Of a DNA stretch of 6,028 bases, positions 1-5,180 are shown piece by piece (positions within the stretch are counted from its first letter, which is position 1; every line of letters begins with the position of its first letter). Origin of the DNA: a bacterium. Lineage in GTDB: Bacteria > Desulfobacterota > S145-22. The notes under the pieces are model-generated. The model saw only the letters and a list, made by a program, of their open reading frames with translations, ran no database searches and was not told the DNA's origin. Location of the stretch: assembly GCA_027073795.1 (NCBI GenBank), contig JALTEW010000401.1, positions 1 to 6,028 on the forward strand. The letters are read 5' to 3'. The translations under genes were made by a program, and so were the position numbers.

Positions 1-681
1 GTGGCGGAAGAGGTAGAAGAGCGGTTTAAAGCCGTGATCACCAGCGACCTCGGCACGCAGGATGTAGGATCCGTTTCCGGATGCCGGGTGGATGACCCGG
101 TAGAGTTAAGACGAAAGACGGTCGGGCGCCCCCTCCCAGGCAACCAGATTATCCTGAAAGATGAAAAAGGGAATCCCGTTCCGGAAGGGGAACCGGGCAT
201 TCTATGGTTTCGCGGCCCCCACGCCCCCGCGGGGTATTACCGCGACCCTGAAATGACCGCGACGGTTTTCAAGGAGAATGGATGGACCACAACAGGGGAT
301 ATTGTCAAGTTCGACCGCGACTGCATGTGGATTCTTGGAAGGCAAAAGGACATGATCATAAGAGGGGGTCAAAACATTTATCCTTCCGAGATTGAGGGCA
401 TGCTCAACGATCACCCAAAAGTAGCCAATGTCGCCATCGTGGGAATGCCCGACAAGGAGTTCGGAGAACGCGCCTGTGCCTATGTGGTGTGCAAGCAAGG
501 TGAAACCCTCACGTTTGAAGAGATGGTTGCCTTTCTCCTCGAGAAAAAGATCGCCAAGTACAAATTGCCCGAGCGTCTCGAAATTGTCCCACAGCTTCCC
601 ACTGTAGGTGATTCAGGAAAGGTGGACAAAAAGACGTTGAAAAAGGATATCGAAGAAAAGCTCGCAAAAGAAGGGAAATAG
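1..681 (+). CDS. AMP-forming acyl/aryl-CoA ligase, C-terminal part (5' end outside window)
   Basis: This is the C-terminal ~226 residues of an adenylate-forming enzyme, which activates a carboxylic acid with ATP and then usually transfers it to CoA in the cytoplasm. Visible in order: an atypical A5 region (DLGTQD, residues 16-21), a GRPLPG stretch (42-47), the A7 motif TTGD with Asp100, the A8 hinge (GRQKD at 113-117, then RGGQNIYPSEIE at 121-132), GERACAYV (156-162), KYKLP (186-190) and the A10 segment SGKVDKKTL with the expected catalytic Lys207. Family members are about 500-550 residues long with A5 near residue 320, so roughly 300 residues lie upstream. The GTG at base 1 is therefore only the window edge, not a real start. 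The DDPVE, RGP, GYY and GKVDKK features recall the DhbE/EntE-like aryl-acid ligases, which hints at an aromatic or cyclic acid, but the substrate-specificity residues are mostly missing. The stop is one base before the next start, implying translational coupling. The family call is firm; the substrate is unknown. Confidence 0.9.
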   Translation: MAEEVEERFKAVITSDLGTQDVGSVSGCRVDDPVELRRKTVGRPLPGNQIILKDEKGNPVPEGEPGILWFRGPHAPAGYYRDPEMTATVFKENGWTTTGDIVKFDRDCMWILGRQKDMIIRGGQNIYPSEIEGMLNDHPKVANVAIVGMPDKEFGERACAYVVCKQGETLTFEEMVAFLLEKKIAKYKLPERLEIVPQLPTVGDSGKVDKKTLKKDIEEKLAKEGK

Positions 682-682
682 G

Positions 683-1912
683 ATGCCCGCTCCCCGCATA
701 TTAATCATTTCAACCCTCGACACAAAAGGTCAGGAAACCCTGTATCTGAAAAATCGAATTGAAGCACTCGGCGCCCATACCCTCCTGATGGATCTTTCCA
801 TGGGAATCCCGGATACCGATCTTCCGCCCGCCGAGATCCCGGCATCCGAGGTGGCCCACGCAGGGGGGAGCAGCATCGGTGAAATCCGCAATTCTCGCGA
901 GCGGGCAAAGATTACCACCACCATGATTAAAGGGGCAAAAACCATCGCAAAGCATCTCCAGGCGGATGGCGAGATCCAAGGAGTTGTCGGCCTAGGGGGC
1001 TCCACCGGTTCCCTTATGGCAACCGAGGTCATGCGGGCCCTCCCCTTCGGAATAGCCAAGTTGATGGTTTCATCCACCGCCGCGCTTCCCGGTCTCTCCA
1101 CCCGTTACATCGGAAAGGGGGATATTGCCCTCTTTCATACCGTTATCGAGATCGCCGGTTTGAGCAATTTGTTGAAACAGGCCTTGGACCGGGCGGCGCA
1201 CGCCATCTGTGCCATGGCAGAGGTTCCTTTCCCAGAGAAGAAGGGGCACAAAGACCGGTTTGTCGTGGCATTGACCATGCTGGGACCCTGTGAACACTGC
1301 GCCAGCACTGTGCGAAAACGCCTTGAGGAAAAGGGATGTCAGGTGATCGGATTTTCGGCGGCTGGCATTTCGGATGCCGCCATGGAGGATATGGTTCGCC
1401 AGGGGCTCTTTGACGCCGTTATCGACCTGGCGCCGGGGGGTGTTGGCGAGGCCCTCTGGAAGGGAATGCGGGCCTCCGGGCCCCATCGCATGGAAGCAGC
1501 CGGGGACAGGGGCATCCCCCAGGTCATCGCGCCCTGCAGCGTCAACTTCATGACGCCACGGAAGTCCCAATACAAGCCGGAGTATCACTCCCGGCGCAAG
1601 ATTGACCTGGACAAGCACCGCACATGGATCCGCCTCTCTCCCGAAGAGATGAAGGCTGTTGCGGATGCCTTTGTCGAAAAGCTCAACAAGGCCAAGGGCC
1701 CCGTCCGGGTGGTCATCCCGAAAAAGGGTTGGTCCGCCGTGGACCGGGAGGGAAGCCCCGCCTATGACCCGGAAGAAGACGCGATCTTCACAAACCTTTT
1801 GAAAAAAGAGCTGAAAAAGGATATCATTGTCCGGGAAGTGGACGCCAACCTGGAAGACCCGCCCTTCGCGGACGCGGTTGTGGATGCCTTTTTGAAGGTA
1901 ACTGGTACATAA
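683..1912 (+). CDS. UPF0261 / Tm-1-like ATP-binding family protein
   Basis: This 409-residue protein matches the UPF0261 family, related to tomato Tm-1, whose N-terminal domain binds ATP. The biochemical role of the bacterial members is not established to my knowledge. The N-terminal half starts with a Rossmann-like strand (RILIISTLDTKGQE, 5-18) and carries the family glycine-rich loop GLGGSTGS (103-110), followed by TEVMRALPFG (114-123) and the VSSTA segment (129-133). The C-terminal half has a conserved-looking PGGVGE (251-256) and HRTWIRLSPEEM (312-323), a hallmark region of the family. Length is normal and both domains appear intact. No signal peptide or membrane segment is seen, so it should be cytoplasmic. 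The ATG at 683 lies one base after the ligase stop, with a purine-rich AAGGGAA just upstream inside the ligase end. Close coupling to the ligase suggests a role in the same pathway, possibly as an ATP-dependent accessory or lyase-like enzyme. That is inference. Confidence 0.85.
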   Translation: MPAPRILIISTLDTKGQETLYLKNRIEALGAHTLLMDLSMGIPDTDLPPAEIPASEVAHAGGSSIGEIRNSRERAKITTTMIKGAKTIAKHLQADGEIQGVVGLGGSTGSLMATEVMRALPFGIAKLMVSSTAALPGLSTRYIGKGDIALFHTVIEIAGLSNLLKQALDRAAHAICAMAEVPFPEKKGHKDRFVVALTMLGPCEHCASTVRKRLEEKGCQVIGFSAAGISDAAMEDMVRQGLFDAVIDLAPGGVGEALWKGMRASGPHRMEAAGDRGIPQVIAPCSVNFMTPRKSQYKPEYHSRRKIDLDKHRTWIRLSPEEMKAVADAFVEKLNKAKGPVRVVIPKKGWSAVDREGSPAYDPEEDAIFTNLLKKELKKDIIVREVDANLEDPPFADAVVDAFLKVTGT

Positions 1913-1924
1913 AATTTAATTAAA

Positions 1925-1930
1925 AGGAGA
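1925..1930 (+). promoter_or_regulatory. Ribosome binding site that decides the start of the zinc-ribbon gene
   Basis: AGGAGA precedes two adjacent ATG codons at 1933 and 1936. Its end is 2 bases from the first ATG and 5 bases from the second. The second spacing is closer to the usual range, so translation may begin at 1936, which would give an 86-residue protein. The difference is one methionine. Confidence 0.6.
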
Positions 1931-1932
1931 AT

Positions 1933-2196
1933 ATGATGGGAGAAAATAAAGCGGCAACATCAACAGCAGAAGCCCTTCGCAAAACGAGAACCTATGGCAA
2001 GGTTCGATGCCACAACCCCAGTTGTATGGACAGGATTCAACCTGAGCCTGGTGCAGACCGCGTGAAGTGTCCCAGATGCGGCATGGAATACCGCCTTTAC
2101 TGGGTCAATCCCCATCTTCCAAGGATACGCGGACCGGTATGGGAGGTCAATCGAAAAATTGCAGAAAAGAAATTAGCAGAACTTGGCTTAGAGTAA
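1933..2196 (+). CDS. Small zinc-ribbon protein of unknown function
   Basis: I do not recognise a named family for this 87-residue protein. It has four cysteines in two knuckles, CHNPSC (Cys26, Cys31) and CPRCG (Cys46, Cys49), separated by 14 residues, which is the pattern of a single zinc ribbon. A polar N-terminal tail of about 20 residues precedes it. A basic, aromatic stretch follows (YRLYWVNPH, 53-61), and the C-terminus looks helical (about 70-86, rich in Lys and Glu). It is not a ferredoxin or rubredoxin by cysteine spacing, and it lacks a C-terminal Gly-Gly, so it is not a MoaD-type sulfur carrier. The gene sits 20 bases after the UPF0261 gene and 34 bases before the AOR gene, with a good ribosome binding site, so it is probably real and co-transcribed. 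It could be an assembly factor or small subunit of a neighbouring enzyme; this is speculative. An alternative start is the next codon at 1936. Confidence 0.8.
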   Translation: MMGENKAATSTAEALRKTRTYGKVRCHNPSCMDRIQPEPGADRVKCPRCGMEYRLYWVNPHLPRIRGPVWEVNRKIAEKKLAELGLE

Positions 2197-2230
2197 TCCG
2201 GCAAAAACTAAAGGAAAGGGGGAAAATAGC

Positions 2231-4171
2231 ATGGCGCTAAACAGAAAGATAGCCTACATTGATCTTACCACTGGTGAGATTGAAATCAAACCTATCCCAC
2301 TCGAATTGAGAAAGAAGTTCCTGGGCGGCAGGGGGCTTGACGCATACCTGCTCTATAACCACACAGAGAAGGGGTGCGATCCTCTGGGACCCGAAAATAC
2401 ACTGATAGTCAGTGCCGGGCTTTTGGTTGGCACCTGTGCATCAGCAACCAGCAGAACGGATTTTATGGCCAAATCCCCCCTTACGGGCCTTATAGGCAAT
2501 GCAAATATGGGAGGGTTTTTCGCGCCAGAGCTTGCCTGGGCAGGGTTCCATCATCTTGTCATAAAAGGCAAGGCAGAAAAGCCGGTGTATCTCTGGGTCC
2601 ATAATGGCGAAATAGAAATCCGCGATGCATCGTATCTCTGGGGGAAGACCACCACCGATACCCAGTGGGCCATCCGAGAAGAGTTGGGAGACGAAGACAT
2701 CAAGAGCGCGGTTATTGGGCCGGCTGGCGAAAACCTTGTCCGGTTTGCCAACGTGATGACAGGAATAAAGGACTCTGCCGGAAGGACTGGCATGGGTTGT
2801 GTTATGGGCTCAAAAAACCTGAAGGCGATAGCCGCTAGGGGGATACTGGACATCAAGATTGCGCACCCTGAAGAGGCCCTTGAATACAATAAAAAATTCA
2901 TAGATCAGATCACAAGCGCCAAGGTAAGTCAGACGCAGGGAACCCTTGGCACCCCCTTTATCTGGGGCGCAACCAACTGCTGGGGCGGGATAAGGACGAG
3001 AAACTTTCAATACAACCAGCTCGAATATGCAGATGAAATCGAACCTGAGGCCATTGATGAGGTATGTAATGAAACCATTGGCCCTTATCACATGGCGGGG
3101 TGTTTTGGTTGCCAGGTTCATTGTCGTGCCCAGTACAAGATTCCATCTGGACCGTATGCAGGCAAATACGATGAAGGACCTGAATATACCTCGCTGGGTG
3201 CCTTCGGCGGGGAGCCAGAATGCAGGAGCATAGAAACGTTGCTGACCGGGAATCATCTGGTGGACCAATATGGCATGGATAACCTCGAGACAGGAAGCCT
3301 CATATCGTGGGCCATGGAGCTTTATGAATTAGGCATCCTTACCAGTAAAGAAACGGATGGCCTCGACCTGAGATTCGGCAATGACGAAGCGCTCCTCGAG
3401 ATGATTACCCGGATCTGTTACAGAAAGGGCTGGCTGGGCGATACGCTGGCGGATGGAGGCATTCCCGCGGCCGAGAAAATCGGGAAGAATTCCTTTGACT
3501 ATATGATTCAGGTAAAAGGTATGAATAATCTCCACTCGGATGAAAGGGCCACTCCTGCCTTAGCGCTGAATGTTGCAACTGCCTCCAGGGGGTCTGATCA
3601 CCTGAGGAGCCGTCCTGCTATCGACCTTTACCATCTTCCCGAAGATGTTTTGCGAAAAATTTACGGGAATCCAGTTCCCTATGATGGGCCGTTGAGCTCA
3701 GACCAAACCTCTTATGTAGGCAAGGCATGGGAGGTCTTCTGGCAGGAAAACTGTTATATGGCCGTTGACTGCCTCGGTATCTGCAAGTATCACACAGTGT
3801 TTCTGGGACCCACACTCCCAAATTTTGAGGATTGGTCGAAGGTCATCTACTATAACACCGGCCTGGAAATGACTCCGAGAGAAATCTGGGACATTGCGGA
3901 AAGGTGCAATAACATTGAAAGGCTTTTCAACCTCAGGGAAGGCTTCTCAAGAGATGACCTCAGGAAGGGAGACACGTTGAACCATCGCTACTTCGATGAA
4001 CCGTGCAGGCGCGGGGCCCCGGATGTTATCGGCGCCAAAATAGACAGGGAAAAGTTTCAGAAAATGATCGATGAATTCTACGAACATCATGGATGGGATA
4101 AAAATGGGATACCAACCCCGGAGACCTTGAAAAGGCTTGGCCTGGATAATGAACCGTCCCATCTGCTTTAA
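2231..4171 (+). CDS. aor: Tungsten-dependent aldehyde:ferredoxin oxidoreductase (AOR family)
   Basis: The enzyme oxidises aldehydes to carboxylic acids (or, with low-potential donors, the reverse) at a tungsten bis-pyranopterin site, passing electrons through one [4Fe-4S] cluster. The N-terminal domain is typical: IDLTTGEIE (10-18), FLGGRGL (30-36), the SRTDFMAKSPLTG region (74-86) and GRTGMGCVMGSKNLKA (184-199). The cluster ligands appear complete: Cys291, Cys294 and Cys298 (CFGCQVHC) plus Cys518. The two pterin motifs of the DxxGL(D/C) type are DQYGMD (345-350) and DCLGIC (513-518). An EGPEY segment (315-319) matches the region of the active-site Glu in Pyrococcus AOR, and His457 in RGSDHL is the likely active-site His. 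At 646 residues it is slightly longer than the ~605-residue archaeal enzyme. No export signal is seen, so it is cytoplasmic. A purine-rich AAGGAAAGGGGG lies before the ATG. The following ferredoxins and flavoprotein are likely its electron-transfer subunits. Class is firm; substrate is unknown. Confidence 0.95.
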   Translation: MALNRKIAYIDLTTGEIEIKPIPLELRKKFLGGRGLDAYLLYNHTEKGCDPLGPENTLIVSAGLLVGTCASATSRTDFMAKSPLTGLIGNANMGGFFAPELAWAGFHHLVIKGKAEKPVYLWVHNGEIEIRDASYLWGKTTTDTQWAIREELGDEDIKSAVIGPAGENLVRFANVMTGIKDSAGRTGMGCVMGSKNLKAIAARGILDIKIAHPEEALEYNKKFIDQITSAKVSQTQGTLGTPFIWGATNCWGGIRTRNFQYNQLEYADEIEPEAIDEVCNETIGPYHMAGCFGCQVHCRAQYKIPSGPYAGKYDEGPEYTSLGAFGGEPECRSIETLLTGNHLVDQYGMDNLETGSLISWAMELYELGILTSKETDGLDLRFGNDEALLEMITRICYRKGWLGDTLADGGIPAAEKIGKNSFDYMIQVKGMNNLHSDERATPALALNVATASRGSDHLRSRPAIDLYHLPEDVLRKIYGNPVPYDGPLSSDQTSYVGKAWEVFWQENCYMAVDCLGICKYHTVFLGPTLPNFEDWSKVIYYNTGLEMTPREIWDIAERCNNIERLFNLREGFSRDDLRKGDTLNHRYFDEPCRRGAPDVIGAKIDREKFQKMIDEFYEHHGWDKNGIPTPETLKRLGLDNEPSHLL

Positions 4172-4195
4172 TCACTTCGTTAGAGGAGAAAGTAA

Positions 4196-4696
4196 ATGGA
4201 AAAAATCCTTGTGATTGATCACGAAAAATGCACGGGATGCAGGTTGTGTGAACTGGTCTGTTCTGTAAAGCATGAGGGGGTCAGCAACCCTTACAGGGCA
4301 CGCATCAAGATTGTCAAATGGGAAATGGAAGGAAAGATGGTACCAGTTGTCTGCCAGCAGTGCGAGGACGCCCCGTGCATGGCGGTCTGCCCCGTTCAAG
4401 CCATCTCAAGAAATGAAACCACTGGTGCGGTACAGATCGATTATGATGTTTGTATTGGCTGCAGGATGTGCATGAATGCCTGCCCGTTCGGTGCCATGGG
4501 GTATGATTGGGTTAACAAACAGGTTATCAAATGCGACCTTTGCGGTGGCGATCCTCAGTGCGTCAAGTTTTGTGAAACCGGTGCCATTCAATATGTGGAA
4601 AAATCGAGTTTGAATGCCACGAAACAACGGAAAAGCGCGGCAGCTATTGTTGATGTCATGTCTAAAGCCAGCACCGCCTTTTCAAACGTAGGATAA
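4196..4696 (+). CDS. Four-cluster [4Fe-4S] ferredoxin subunit (AorA/HycB-like), copy 1
   Basis: This 166-residue electron-transfer protein has 16 cysteines arranged for four [4Fe-4S] clusters: Cys12/15/18/22 (CTGCRLC then ELVC), Cys53/56/61/65, Cys86/89/92/96 (CIGCRMC then MNACP) and Cys113/116/122/126 (CDLCGGDPQC then VKFC). This is the layout of the HycB/CooF/DmsB-type polyferredoxins and of AorA in Aromatoleum AOR. As in those proteins, cluster binding probably mixes cysteines from paired motifs. The tail after residue 136 (about 30 residues, SAAAIVDVMSKAS around 147-159) looks like an amphipathic helix and differs from that of the next gene. No Tat or Sec signal is present, so it should be cytoplasmic. 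GAGGAG at 4183-4188 lies 7 bases before the ATG. The gene follows the AOR by 24 bases and precedes its paralog by one base. It most likely carries electrons between the tungsten subunit and the flavoprotein. Confidence 0.93.
   Translation: MEKILVIDHEKCTGCRLCELVCSVKHEGVSNPYRARIKIVKWEMEGKMVPVVCQQCEDAPCMAVCPVQAISRNETTGAVQIDYDVCIGCRMCMNACPFGAMGYDWVNKQVIKCDLCGGDPQCVKFCETGAIQYVEKSSLNATKQRKSAAAIVDVMSKASTAFSNVG
4226..4272 (+). repeat. 47-base near-identical segment shared with 4728-4774 (copy A)
   Basis: This segment encodes the first cluster motif of the first ferredoxin. By eye it matches 42 of 47 bases of the equivalent part of the second ferredoxin gene. All five differences are transitions at synonymous third positions. 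It marks the tandem gene duplication rather than a separate mobile element. Confidence 0.85.
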
Positions 4697-4697
4697 A

Positions 4698-5177
4698 ATG
4701 GACAAGGTTATCGTCATCGATGCGTCAAAATGCACGGGGTGTAGATTGTGTGAGCTGGTCTGTTCTGTGAAGCACAATGGGACATCTAACCCATATCGCT
4801 CCAGGATTAAAATCAAAAAATTTGAGAAGGAGGGGATTTTTCTCCCTACCGCCTGCCAGCATTGTGAGTTTCCCCCGTGCATCGATGCCTGCCCTACGGG
4901 CACACGATTCAAAGATGCGGCGACGGGTCGTACCCTAATGGATCCTGAACGGTGCATCGTATGTCAGACGTGTACGGTCGTTTGTCCCTTTGGGGGTGTC
5001 ACGCTCGATCCCGTCGAGAAAAACATCATCAGTTGCGATCTATGCGGCGGAGACCCTGTCTGCGTGAAATTCTGTGAGACCGGCGCCCTAAAATTTGTGG
5101 AAAAACAAAAACTACCACAAGATAAACGCCTTACTTCAGCCTCTCTGTTAGTAAGAAAAAAGAGCGCGAGAGGATAG
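4698..5177 (+). CDS. Four-cluster [4Fe-4S] ferredoxin subunit (AorA/HycB-like), copy 2
   Basis: This 159-residue polyferredoxin is a paralog of the gene before it. All 16 cysteines fall at the same residue numbers (12/15/18/22, 53/56/61/65, 86/89/92/96, 113/116/122/126). Aligned without gaps over residues 1-136 I count about 79 identities (about 58%). Identity is concentrated in residues 11-46 and 113-130, while 62-112 has diverged strongly. One notable change is in the third motif, CIVCQTC instead of CIGCRMC, with Val in place of the small Gly88. The tail after residue 136 is shorter, more basic (RLTSASLLVRKKSARG) and unrelated to that of copy 1. The start is one base after the copy 1 stop, with AGGA at 4690-4693, so the two are translationally coupled and probably made in similar amounts. 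It is cytoplasmic with no signal peptide. The likely role is a second, non-equivalent link in the electron chain from the AOR to the flavoprotein. Confidence 0.93.
   Translation: MDKVIVIDASKCTGCRLCELVCSVKHNGTSNPYRSRIKIKKFEKEGIFLPTACQHCEFPPCIDACPTGTRFKDAATGRTLMDPERCIVCQTCTVVCPFGGVTLDPVEKNIISCDLCGGDPVCVKFCETGALKFVEKQKLPQDKRLTSASLLVRKKSARG
4728..4774 (+). repeat. 47-base near-identical segment shared with 4226-4272 (copy B)
   Basis: Counterpart of copy A inside the second ferredoxin gene, covering codons for the first cluster motif and the following SVKH. It has five synonymous transitions relative to copy A. By contrast the fourth-motif segment (4532-4585 against 5034-5087) differs at 13 of 54 bases by my count. 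Confidence 0.85.
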
Positions 5178-5180
5178 AAT

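Noticed and set aside
1070..1618. 182-residue reverse-strand open frame inside the UPF0261 gene
   Set aside because: It lies wholly opposite a well-supported family gene. Its translation is rich in Pro, Gly, Arg and His without recognisable motifs, as expected of an antisense shadow.
1913..1932. AT-rich gap (AAATTTAATTAAAAGGAG) as a promoter
   Set aside because: It is only 20 bases long, has no recognisable -35/-10 pair of its own, and is explained by an A-rich ribosome binding region. An internal promoter overlapping the upstream gene cannot be excluded.
1933..2196. MoaD/ThiS-like sulfur carrier, often linked to AOR genes
   Set aside because: The C-terminus ends in LGLE without Gly-Gly, and the protein has zinc-ribbon cysteines instead of a ubiquitin-like pattern.
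2197..2230. Terminator or regulatory hairpin before the AOR gene
   Set aside because: I see no inverted repeat or T-run in these 34 bases. The stretch is purine-rich and fits a ribosome binding site.
2810..3268. 152-residue reverse-strand open frame inside the AOR gene
   Set aside because: It overlaps the conserved cluster-binding region of the AOR on the other strand and shows no domain, ribosome binding site or sensible context.
2231..5177. BamB-BamC pair of the class II benzoyl-CoA reductase
   Set aside because: The fold family and ferredoxin neighbours fit, but the EGPEY segment and lack of a tungsten-ligating cysteine argue for a conventional AOR. No other Bam subunits are in the window.
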